Assembly (NCBI GenBank): GCA_016744415.1 | Contig: JADGEL010000004.1 | Span: 124,001-188,000, forward strand | DNA: 64,000 nt | Direction of reading: 5' to 3' | Origin: Flavobacteriaceae bacterium | GTDB lineage: Bacteria > Bacteroidota > Bacteroidia > Flavobacteriales > Flavobacteriaceae | In this document: positions 52,741-60,768 of the stretch, piece after piece | How positions within the stretch are numbered: position 1 is the first letter of the stretch | Layout of the letters: the number at the start of each line of letters is the position of its first letter | Notes under the pieces: model-generated | What the model saw: only the letters and a program-made list of their open reading frames with translations | What the model was told of the DNA's origin: nothing | The model's database searches: none | Program-made: the position numbers and the translations under genes

Positions 52741-54540
52741 TTATAATTTTCTAATGATTTTAGACAACTTTTCTTCCTTACCAATGTTCATTTTTTTCCG
52801 AAGTCGATACCTGCTAACTTCAACACTTTTTGGAGTAATATTTAAAATAGATGCAATTTCTTTTGATGTTAATTTTAATCGTAAGAGTGAACAGAGTTTC
52901 TTTTCATTAACAGTTAACCCCGGATACTTCTTTACTAAGTTGTGAAAAAACGAATCGTTCAATTCTTTGATATATTTATCTAAAGACTTTCTCTCCTTTT
53001 CTAGATTAAGATTGTCTAGTATTAATACTTTTAAAGTATTGAGGTCTGAAAATTTCAGAGAAGATTCTGGCTTTGATTTTATACGCTCTATCTCTTCTTT
53101 TAATTTTGATAGAATTTCATTTTTGCGAATAATACTGAGTGCTATTTTCTTTTGCTCACTTTCTTTAATATCAATTTCCTTTTCTAATTTTTCTTTTGCT
53201 TGATTTGATGATTTCAATTCATTCTCTAATAAAAGTTGCTGAGAATTATATCGTAATAAATTACCTTCACCCTCTTCAAGAACTTTTTTACCTTTTAATT
53301 TCTGAATTTGATAAAATTGATAAATTAAAAGGATTAACAAACCAAAAATCACAATAATAACCGCTGGTTTATATATATCAAATGTTGCGCTAACTGTATC
53401 ATTATGAACAGCCTCATACTCTACAATTGGCAATGGCATTTCGTTAGAAACTGGTGTTGATTGCTCTATAACAACATCGCCTTTTACAAATTTTGAAGGA
53501 TTTTGCGATACCTGTAAATTAAAAACGTTGCTCATAAAGAACAATGCAAAGAATGATATTAAACCTGCAATAACAGGGGTAATAACCCATCCTATTGCAA
53601 TTTTACCAATAACTTTTAATTGAATATTTTTTCCACCTTTTAAAATGCCAATCCCTAAAATTGCTCCAACAATTGCTTGTGAACTAGAAACTGGAACCAT
53701 AGGAATTGCAGGTAAACCAATACTTACAAAAAGATTAGACAATCCTTGTGATGAAAAAACAAACAACACTAAAGAGTGTGCTAAGACAACAACAATCGCT
53801 GTTTCAGAATTCAGTTTCATTAACGAATTACCAACAGTCATCATCACTTTTCTAGAATACGTTAGAATTCCGATTGCTATAGAAACACCACCTGCTAAAA
53901 ACAAAAGTTGTGTACCATCTAAAGAAAAGAAGCCGAAATCTAAAGTAATATCTGGCGCAGATGGAACAAACACCCCTACAACATTTGCAATATTATTTGC
54001 GCCTAAACTATAAGAACCAAATGCACCAACAACGAGTAATGAAAATTTTATATACGCATCTAAACGAATTAGGTGAGTTTTACTTCTCTTTAAAATAAAC
54101 TGAAGTAATAAGAATAGTAATATTGCAAAAATCCCTCCTAATATAGGGCCACTTATCCAAGTAGTCACAATTTTAGTCAATGAAGACATATCAGTAGGAT
54201 TATGTGTAAATAAGTTCCACCCAATAATTGCTCCAACTACCGCTTGCGATGTAGAAACCGGAAGTTTTAATCTGGTCATCCAAAAAACAGCAATACCTGC
54301 TGCAAGCGCAACAGTAAACGCACCTCCTAAAGCATCAACAGAACCTAATTTACCAAGAGTATGTGAACCACCTGCTCCTTGTAATACCGCCCCTAAAATT
54401 ACAAATATTGATGCTATAATTGCAGCCTGCTTAAACTTAATCATTTTAGACCCAACAGCAGATCCAAACACATTAGATGCATCATTTGCACCTAAGGTCC
54501 AACCTAAAAATAATCCGCTTGTTAGAAAAAATATAAGCAT
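52741..54540 (-). CDS. PiT phosphate transporter fused to a LuxR-type DNA-binding domain
   Basis: A 599-aa fusion. Residues 1-340 form a PiT transporter with both signature repeats (GANDASNVFGSAVGS at 17-31, GANNIANVVGVFV at 180-192) and PVSTSQA/PVSSSQA (94-100, 283-289). A short extra-cytoplasmic linker (341-392) and an added helix (393-410) follow. A coiled coil spans 432-525, and a C-terminal LuxR/GerE-like HTH (about 541-592, LTSKEIASILNITPKSVEVSRYRLRKKM) ends the protein. The last part equals that of Bacteroidota membrane-tethered regulators. The frame is continuous. Confidence 0.9.
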   Translation of the reverse strand: MLIFFLTSGLFLGWTLGANDASNVFGSAVGSKMIKFKQAAIIASIFVILGAVLQGAGGSHTLGKLGSVDALGGAFTVALAAGIAVFWMTRLKLPVSTSQAVVGAIIGWNLFTHNPTDMSSLTKIVTTWISGPILGGIFAILLFLLLQFILKRSKTHLIRLDAYIKFSLLVVGAFGSYSLGANNIANVVGVFVPSAPDITLDFGFFSLDGTQLLFLAGGVSIAIGILTYSRKVMMTVGNSLMKLNSETAIVVVLAHSLVLFVFSSQGLSNLFVSIGLPAIPMVPVSSSQAIVGAILGIGILKGGKNIQLKVIGKIAIGWVITPVIAGLISFFALFFMSNVFNLQVSQNPSKFVKGDVVIEQSTPVSNEMPLPIVEYEAVHNDTVSATFDIYKPAVIIVIFGLLILLIYQFYQIQKLKGKKVLEEGEGNLLRYNSQQLLLENELKSSNQAKEKLEKEIDIKESEQKKIALSIIRKNEILSKLKEEIERIKSKPESSLKFSDLNTLKVLILDNLNLEKERKSLDKYIKELNDSFFHNLVKKYPGLTVNEKKLCSLLRLKLTSKEIASILNITPKSVEVSRYRLRKKMNIGKEEKLSKIIRKL

Positions 54541-54559
54541 GTCTAAACCCTATTATAAA

Positions 54560-55210
54560 TTACATTCTAATTTTAATTACTAATGACGACAACTGCTGTG
54601 CAACATTTTTAGAAACATCCGAAACTTGTTCTATATGTAATGCGAAATATCGGAGATGTAGTTTTTCGCTGAGTTTTAAAGTATCAAACTCTTGAAATAT
54701 TTTTCTTTTAATATTGGTAGAAAGTGTATCCGTCTCTCTATTATAAAACAACACTTTTTGTATATAATCTTTAACAGCATCAGGCTGTGTAAAAAAAATA
54801 CGTGCAGCCGGTATTACATTTTCAACTGTTTTTGCTGATACATTTACCAATTCTATATAATCATTTTGTATAGATTCTGGCAAATGTGGAGTTTCTACAT
54901 CGAACTGACTTAACACATCTTTAGACATATCTATGATATCATCTATACTCTCTATAAGATTCAAAATATCACTAGAATAATTTGGCATTAAAGAATGTAG
55001 ATAAAAGTCATTTTCAATCTTTCTTTGAATAACATCAGCCTCCCTTTCCAAATTATTAAGGTCTTTCAAATTCTGTGTAAATTCCTTAGAGTTGCCTTCT
55101 ATATAATTTTGTACACCTTTCTTAAAATTTAAAGTACCTAAATCTATTTTATTGAAAAATTCATCAATTCTTAGAGATACAGATTTCGAAGTTTTAAAAA
55201 TATTTAACAT
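54560..55210 (-). CDS. DUF47/PhoU-like phosphate transport regulator
   Basis: A 216-aa all-helical PhoU_div (DUF47) protein with the paired E/DxxxD motifs: LKDLNNLEREADVIQRKIE (about 47-65) and DIIDMSKDVLSQFDVE, with SDVSKNVAQQLSSLVIK near the C-terminus. DUF47 proteins are usually encoded before a PiT gene and adjust the transporter to phosphate supply. It is the first gene of the phosphate operon and has a TACTTTTG promoter box 27 bases upstream; the PiT fusion starts 19 bases after it. Confidence 0.92.
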   Translation of the reverse strand: MLNIFKTSKSVSLRIDEFFNKIDLGTLNFKKGVQNYIEGNSKEFTQNLKDLNNLEREADVIQRKIENDFYLHSLMPNYSSDILNLIESIDDIIDMSKDVLSQFDVETPHLPESIQNDYIELVNVSAKTVENVIPAARIFFTQPDAVKDYIQKVLFYNRETDTLSTNIKRKIFQEFDTLKLSEKLHLRYFALHIEQVSDVSKNVAQQLSSLVIKIRM

Positions 55211-55237
55211 AACATAAATTATTTAGCTTTCACTCAA

Positions 55238-55245
55238 CAAAAGTA
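55238..55245 (-). promoter_or_regulatory. -7 promoter box of the phosphate operon
   Basis: The minus strand reads TACTTTTG, an exact TAnnTTTG match, 27 bases before the DUF47 ATG; predicted start near 55231. No TTTG -33 element is at the usual distance, as often seen with activated promoters. Confidence 0.6.
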
Positions 55246-55264
55246 CCTTCACATTACCCTTTGA

Positions 55265-55284
55265 AACATGATAAAAATCATGTT
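55265..55284. promoter_or_regulatory. Perfect palindrome upstream of the phosphate operon
   Basis: AACATGAT-AAAA-ATCATGTT: two exact 8-base arms around a 4-base centre. It replaces the -33 region and is centred about 43 bases before the predicted start, the usual place for an activator dimer. Its regulator is unknown. Confidence 0.6.
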
Positions 55285-55519
55285 GAAACTTTACGAAATA
55301 TTATGATGTGTTCTTCTTTTTTATATTAAACTGTTTATCAATAATTTATCATTTAATAGTAGTGGTATATTAATTTGATTTTTGCGTTACGTAGTGTTAG
55401 TGTTTGGTTTTAATTAAACCCCCTAATCAATAACTAGGAATATTTTTCTAGATTCAAAACACTCCATAAAGCTTATGGCTTATATTAATCTTACTTTTAT
55501 AGATAGACAATTTTAAAGT

Positions 55520-56026
55520 ATGAAAAACATACAGTTACAAAAATTTGAATCCAGTACAGATATTCAACGTTTAATTTCTTGGATTGATTCTGAACGCTTA
55601 AATATCATTTGGGCTTCAGATAAATTCAGTTTTCCGTTGGATAAAAATCAACTATCAGACTATTTAAACAATGCTGATAAGAATAATATTCTCCTTTTTA
55701 AAGTTACAGAAATCACAAACAACAAAGCTACAGTAGCTGGTCATGCAGAATTGGATATTTTTGGAAATAATATAAAAATATCTCGCCTATTAATTGACAA
55801 AACTCAAAGAGGAAAAGGTTACGGAGAACAAATGGTAAAACTACTTATTAAGTACATTCAAGAAAACATAAAACACACTTCTATCTTCTTAACTGTTTTT
55901 ACATTTAACAAACCTGCTATCACATTATATGAAAAGCTAGGATTTGTAACTACAGAAATTGATCCAGATTTTATGAGATACGAGAATGAAATCTGGGACC
56001 GCCAAAAAATGATTTTAAAAATTTAA
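55520..56026 (+). CDS. GNAT N-acetyltransferase
   Basis: A 168-aa acetyltransferase with the acetyl-CoA pyrophosphate loop RGKGYGEQMVKLLIKY (Q/RxxGxG/A) near residues 97-112, followed by FLTVFTFNKPAITLYEKLGF, the usual C-terminal motif B. The N-terminal half (ISWIDSERLNIIWASDKF) is of the type seen in RimI-like or amino-sugar acetyltransferases. The acceptor is unknown. A strong terminator follows at 56157. Confidence 0.85.
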   Translation: MKNIQLQKFESSTDIQRLISWIDSERLNIIWASDKFSFPLDKNQLSDYLNNADKNNILLFKVTEITNNKATVAGHAELDIFGNNIKISRLLIDKTQRGKGYGEQMVKLLIKYIQENIKHTSIFLTVFTFNKPAITLYEKLGFVTTEIDPDFMRYENEIWDRQKMILKI

Positions 56027-56156
56027 ACAATCCTCTGTAAATTACATAGTTAAATTTCGACAACTACTTTAAATAACACCTAAAGAAATATGTCCTTTAT
56101 TATATAATGATTTTGAATATAAATTGGAATTAAACATTTCCATTAATTTTGAATTT

Positions 56157-56198
56157 ACAATCACTACATTTACGTCTTTAATGTAGTGATTGTCTTTT
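56157..56198 (+). terminator. Terminator after the GNAT gene
   Basis: A 14-bp perfect stem (ACAATCACTACATT with AATGTAGTGATTGT, nine-base loop) is followed by CTTTTTCC. It ends 34 bases before the TlpA-like gene. Confidence 0.85.
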
Positions 56199-56231
56199 TC
56201 CATTATTAATCAAATCATAAAATTACATAGA

Positions 56232-56750
56232 ATGAAAAAATATATTCTAATTGTATTTATAACTATTTTACAAGCATGCAACTCTCAAAATAATGACAAC
56301 CGAGGTTATAGAGTTAGCGTTGGTGATTTTCCGCCAGAATTAAATTTTTCTTTATTAGATGGCACACCTATTACAAATGAAAATTTGAAAGGAAAAGTTG
56401 TTGTATTACAATTTACTGCTTCATGGTGTAGTGTTTGTATTAAGGAAATGCCACATTTAGAAAAAGAAGTTTGGCAAGAATTTAAAGATGATGATTTTAT
56501 TTTAATTGGAATTGATTTAAAAGAAGATCGTAAAAAAGTTGAAAAATTTATTCAAAAAGTCGGAGTTACCTACCCTTTTACTATTGATGAAGACGGAGCG
56601 CTATTCGATGCATTTACCTTACCAAAATCTGGAGTTACACGAAACATCGTTCTAAATAAAGAAGGCAAGATTATTATGCTTACTCGCCTTTATAACGAGG
56701 AAGAGTTTGGTAAAATGGTGGATGTAATTGAGGAAGAGTTGAAAAAGTAG
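56232..56750 (+). CDS. TlpA-like thioredoxin-fold lipoprotein
   Basis: The start is the ATG at 56232; the frame reaches 56190 but that part overlaps the upstream terminator. The 172-aa product has a lipobox (LQAC, cysteine 16) and a thioredoxin fold of the TlpA/ResA class: DFPPELNFSLLDGTPI, then LQFTASWCSVCIKEMPHLEKE with the redox CxxC, and YPFTIDEDGALFDAF before the cis-proline-type GVTRNIVL. It probably reduces periplasmic disulfides, for example in cytochrome assembly. Single gene. Confidence 0.87.
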   Translation: MKKYILIVFITILQACNSQNNDNRGYRVSVGDFPPELNFSLLDGTPITNENLKGKVVVLQFTASWCSVCIKEMPHLEKEVWQEFKDDDFILIGIDLKEDRKKVEKFIQKVGVTYPFTIDEDGALFDAFTLPKSGVTRNIVLNKEGKIIMLTRLYNEEEFGKMVDVIEEELKK

Positions 56751-56755
56751 GCTAA

Positions 56756-57364
56756 CTATTTAATCTTAACTCTAAAGCTATCTTTCCCTTCTAGAGTACC
56801 AACTAACACATCTTCTGGCTGAACTGCTCCAACTCCAGCTGGAGTACCAGTAAAAATTAAATCTCCTTTTTTAAGCGTAAAATATTGAGATACATATGCA
56901 ATGAGCTCATCAATTTTCCAAAGCATTGATTTTGATTCACCGCTTTGAACTAAATCATCATTCTTAAATAATTGAAATTTAATATTTTCTAAATCAAACT
57001 GTTCTTTTGGGTAAAATTCACCAACCACAGCGCTTCCATCAAATCCTTTGGATTTTTCCCAAGGCAATCCTTTTGCTTTCAATTTTGATTGTAATTCACG
57101 ATCAGTAAAATCAATTCCAAGACCTATTTCATCATAATATTTATGAGCAAATTTTTTATCAATGTATTTTCCAACCTTGTTAATTTTTACCAACACCTCC
57201 ACTTCATAATGAATTTCATTTGAAAATGGCGGAATAAAAAAAGGCATTTTCTTTGGTAAGATCGCAGAATCTGGTTTTAAAAACACCACCGGTTCAGAGG
57301 GTCTTTCATTTGCTAGCTCTTCAATATGTTTGGCGTAATTACGACCAATACAGATAATCTTCAT
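56756..57364 (-). CDS. Fumarylacetoacetate hydrolase family protein
   Basis: A 202-aa FAH-superfamily enzyme (small form). Metal ligands are in EIHYEVEVLVKI (glutamates) and IGLGIDFTDREL; CIGRNYAKHIEELANERPSEPVVFLKP opens the domain and FTGTPAGVGAV closes it. Small FAH proteins are acylpyruvase or oxaloacetate tautomerase/decarboxylase-like. It follows menB on the same strand after a 12-base gap, so the two are co-transcribed, though a shared pathway is not evident. Confidence 0.88.
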   Translation of the reverse strand: MKIICIGRNYAKHIEELANERPSEPVVFLKPDSAILPKKMPFFIPPFSNEIHYEVEVLVKINKVGKYIDKKFAHKYYDEIGLGIDFTDRELQSKLKAKGLPWEKSKGFDGSAVVGEFYPKEQFDLENIKFQLFKNDDLVQSGESKSMLWKIDELIAYVSQYFTLKKGDLIFTGTPAGVGAVQPEDVLVGTLEGKDSFRVKIK

Positions 57365-57376
57365 ATAATTAAATTC

Positions 57377-58216
57377 TTAAGGCAACCATTTCTTTTCAAA
57401 ATTAGGCTTGCGCTTTTCTAAGAAAGCATCTCTACCTTCTTTAGCTTCATCGGTCATATAGGCTAAACGTGTAGCTTCGCCCGCAAAAACTTGTTGCCCT
57501 ACCATTCCATCATCAGTCAAATTCATAGCAAACTTCAACATTTTAATTGATGTTGGTGATTTTTCTAAAATTTCTTGCGCCCAATCATAGGCTGTGTTTT
57601 CTAACTCATCATGTGGGATTACAGCATTTACCATTCCCATTTCAAAAGCCTCTTGAGCAGAATAATTTCTTCCTAAAAAGAAAATCTCTCGCGCCTTTTT
57701 TTGCCCCACCATTTTTGCCAAATAAGCGGATCCATATCCGCCATCAAAACTGGTAACATCAGCATCGGTCTGCTTAAAAAGGGCATGTTCTTTACTAGCT
57801 AAAGTCATATCGCACACAACATGCAAACTATGTCCTCCACCAACTGCCCAACCAGGAACTACTGCAATTACTGCTTTTGGCATAAAACGAATCATACGCT
57901 GAACTTCTAAAATATTTAAGCGATGCTGACCATCTTTTCCAACATATCCTTTATGCCCACGGGCTTTTTGATCACCTCCACTACAAAATGAATACACTCC
58001 ATCTTTTGATGATGGCCCTTCGGCAGACAACAGCACTACACCAATAGAAGTATCTTCTTGCGCATCATAAAAAGCTTCGATTAACTCTGATGTTGTATTT
58101 GGTCTAAAAGCATTTCTAACATTAGGCCTATTGAATGCAATTCTTGCAACTCCGTTACATTTTTTATAGGTAATGTCCTCAAAATCTTTGACATTTTGCC
58201 ATTTAATTTCTTTCAT
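57377..58216 (-). CDS. menB: 1,4-dihydroxy-2-naphthoyl-CoA synthase
   Basis: A 279-aa crotonase-fold enzyme from the ATG at 58216 (a 12-codon extension to 58252 is less typical). Visible: ITYKKCNGVARIAFNRPNVRNAF, SGGDQKARGHKGYVG (the MenB-specific oxyanion loop), VVPGWAVGGGHSLHVVCDMT and SFDGGYGSAYLAKMVGQKKARE. It closes the second ring of menaquinone. No other men gene is in the window. FAH-family gene follows after 12 bases. Confidence 0.94.
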   Translation of the reverse strand: MKEIKWQNVKDFEDITYKKCNGVARIAFNRPNVRNAFRPNTTSELIEAFYDAQEDTSIGVVLLSAEGPSSKDGVYSFCSGGDQKARGHKGYVGKDGQHRLNILEVQRMIRFMPKAVIAVVPGWAVGGGHSLHVVCDMTLASKEHALFKQTDADVTSFDGGYGSAYLAKMVGQKKAREIFFLGRNYSAQEAFEMGMVNAVIPHDELENTAYDWAQEILEKSPTSIKMLKFAMNLTDDGMVGQQVFAGEATRLAYMTDEAKEGRDAFLEKRKPNFEKKWLP

Positions 58217-58323
58217 CGTTGGTACTTTTAATTCATGGTAAAAATAAACCATTTAAACAGTTTATAAAATAATTCATAAAAAAGTTAAAATATATTATAT
58301 TAAATAGGTATTAAATTAAAGTG

Positions 58324-58331
58324 TAATTTTG
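58324..58331 (+). promoter_or_regulatory. -7 promoter box of the GAF-like gene
   Basis: TAATTTTG, an exact TAnnTTTG match, lies 55 bases before the ATG at 58387. Confidence 0.4.
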
Positions 58332-58386
58332 GAGTGAAATTAACGACAGTAGTTGAATATTCTTATAAACTAAAAAGCCTATTGAA

Positions 58387-60768
58387 ATGAAAATTATTCC
58401 TTCTAACTTTAATAAAGGTGCAAAACTTCCACTAAAGCTTCGCATAAGTTTTGAAGAGATTTTTGTCTACTTAGAGCAAATCGCTAAAAACAAAGATCAT
58501 TTACTCTATAAAATTGCCACTCCCCTTTTAAAGGATCTTGAAGCCTATCCTGAATTAAGAGCTGGGTTTGATGATTTCTCATATTTAGAAACTTACAACA
58601 AACAAATTAGCAAATTACTCGATTTGTTATTTCCCGATTTATTAGCTACCAATGAAATAAAATCTGCTAGTATTCCTTTTGAATTTACTTCATTTAAGTT
58701 TTCTAAAAGGTTTCATACTATTTTAGAAAATGCTGGGGAGGGTTTTGAAATGGAGCTACGAAATTTTGATGAATCAAAAATGTATATCATGGCATGTACG
58801 TTTATCATGGCTTATCATTATAATTTTCATATTAAAGCAATGCGCCCGTTTTATTTTGATATTCCAGATGTAAAAACAGGTTTTGTTAGACATTATAGAA
58901 CTTTCTTTAATGGTGATTTTTTCAAAGTCAAACCGCTTCCTTCTGCTCCAAAAGTTACAGAAGAAGATATTAAATTATTGCTAGATAATTATGAAAATAT
59001 AGAATTGTGGAAAAAAGCTTTTCCTCCAGAGAGTTATGAATTTAATGGTTTTGGAATGATGACATTAGTTGATGTAACCTCAGATCAAATCATTTCTAAT
59101 ATTAAAGAAAATTTATTAAAAAAAGATAAGGAATCAATTGACAAAGTAGAATATTATGTCTCTAGCCTTTTTGATTCAAAAGATATACAATTTGAATTTT
59201 CTAGTTACGCACTAGAAATGGATAGACTCGTTTACAAACGAGGTCATAAACCACGTAAGTTTACTATTTATAATGAAAGTGAAAGTGAATGCAGCACCTA
59301 TTTTTGTAATGGCATACTGACAAAAGTATTTAAGGACAGAGAGGTTTTAGCTATTTCTGACCTCGAAAAATATGCAGAGAACACTAATTTTAATGGGTTT
59401 TCAAAAACCTTATTAGATCAAGGAATACAAAGTATTATTTTAGTTCCTATTGAATTGAATGAGCATTTACTAGGTGTTATGGAACTTGTATCTCCCAACA
59501 AACACGAGCTCAATTCTATCAATGCTATTAAATTAGACGATATAATTCCTGTATTTAAAATTGCTGCGCTACGCTATATGGATGAGTTTGATAACCAAAT
59601 GGAATCTGTAATACAACAACATTATACATCGATACATGATACAGTAAAATGGCGATTTAATGATGCTGCTGAAACTTATTTATCTCAAGTAGAAATTGGA
59701 AATACAGATGCTAAATTAGAAGAAATTGTATTTGGAAATGTTGTGCCTTTATATGGACAAAGTGATATTAAAGGCTCGTCTAATGCAAGAAATACAGCGA
59801 TACAGAATGATTTAATTAAGCAACTAGAATTAGCAGGAAACATCTTTAAACAAACGAAATCTCTTTTTAACTTACCTATTTATGATGATCTTCTTTTTAG
59901 AATTGAAGACTATAAAAAAAGTATAAAAAATGAATTAAATTCTGGTGATGAAATTTCTATTACCTCTTTTTTAAAGCAAGATATATATCCTGCTTTTAAT
60001 CATTTAGAAACCTTGAATCCAAATCTAAAAGCTTCTATTGACAATTATATGGGTTATATTGATCCAAAACTACATGTGATTTTTGATAAAAGAAAAGATT
60101 ATGAAGAAAGTGTAAATTTATTAAATGAAGCATTAACCAAATTTATTGACACAAAACAAGTTGAAGCACAAAAAATGTTTCCTCATTACTTTGAAAGATA
60201 TAAAACTGATGGTGTAGATTACAATATATATATTGGCCAATCTTTGGTCAATAATAAAACCTACAATAAAATCTATTTATATAATTTAAGATTGTGGCAA
60301 TTACAAATGATGTGTGAACTAGAAAACGTTGCTTATAATTTAAAGTCATCATTAAAACACCCTCTTGAAATAGCTTCATTAATATTAGTACACAGTACTT
60401 CATTGGCCATTAGATTTAGAATGGATGAAAAACGATTTGATGTTGATGGTGCTTACAATATTAGATATGAAATCATCAAAAAAAGAATTGACAAAGCACT
60501 AATTAAAGGTACAAAAGAAAGGTTAACTCAACCTAGAAAAATTGCTATTGTTTATAATCAAAATCATGAATCTATAGAATATAAAAAATATATAAAGCAC
60601 TTACAAGCTATGAATTATCTAAAAGATCCGATTGAGGAATTAGAAATTGAAGATTTACAAGGCACAAGTGGATTGAAAGCTCTGAGAGTTTCTATTAATT
60701 ACAATAAAAAGTCTAAAGAAAAAGTTTCACTAGACGATTTGATGAATGTGATAAATGATGAAAACTAA
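58387..60768 (+). CDS. Large cytosolic GAF-like protein (793 aa)
   Basis: A 793-aa soluble protein with no signal peptide or helix anchor. A GAF-like domain is likely at about 245-395 (KFTIYNESES, then ILVPIELNEHLLGVMELVSPN). The N-terminal 200 residues (SFEEIFVYLEQIAK) and the C-terminal half (many Lys/Glu helices, ending VSLDDLMNV) match nothing I know. No kinase, cyclase or output domain is visible. Similar large GAF proteins are annotated in flavobacteria without function. It converges with the HD/Pycsar gene; the ends overlap by four bases. Confidence 0.7.
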   Translation: MKIIPSNFNKGAKLPLKLRISFEEIFVYLEQIAKNKDHLLYKIATPLLKDLEAYPELRAGFDDFSYLETYNKQISKLLDLLFPDLLATNEIKSASIPFEFTSFKFSKRFHTILENAGEGFEMELRNFDESKMYIMACTFIMAYHYNFHIKAMRPFYFDIPDVKTGFVRHYRTFFNGDFFKVKPLPSAPKVTEEDIKLLLDNYENIELWKKAFPPESYEFNGFGMMTLVDVTSDQIISNIKENLLKKDKESIDKVEYYVSSLFDSKDIQFEFSSYALEMDRLVYKRGHKPRKFTIYNESESECSTYFCNGILTKVFKDREVLAISDLEKYAENTNFNGFSKTLLDQGIQSIILVPIELNEHLLGVMELVSPNKHELNSINAIKLDDIIPVFKIAALRYMDEFDNQMESVIQQHYTSIHDTVKWRFNDAAETYLSQVEIGNTDAKLEEIVFGNVVPLYGQSDIKGSSNARNTAIQNDLIKQLELAGNIFKQTKSLFNLPIYDDLLFRIEDYKKSIKNELNSGDEISITSFLKQDIYPAFNHLETLNPNLKASIDNYMGYIDPKLHVIFDKRKDYEESVNLLNEALTKFIDTKQVEAQKMFPHYFERYKTDGVDYNIYIGQSLVNNKTYNKIYLYNLRLWQLQMMCELENVAYNLKSSLKHPLEIASLILVHSTSLAIRFRMDEKRFDVDGAYNIRYEIIKKRIDKALIKGTKERLTQPRKIAIVYNQNHESIEYKKYIKHLQAMNYLKDPIEELEIEDLQGTSGLKALRVSINYNKKSKEKVSLDDLMNVINDEN

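Larger units (their letters stand above)
55211..55519. other. 309-bp regulatory gap between DUF47 and GNAT genes
   Basis: It contains the DUF47 promoter box (55238-55245), a 20-bp palindrome (55265-55284) and AT-rich sequence with no good open frame. Near the GNAT gene I see no clear TAnnTTTG box. Confidence 0.6.

Noticed and set aside
53645-54013. 122-codon plus-strand frame inside the PiT fusion
   Set aside because: Antisense to the second PiT repeat, no start context.
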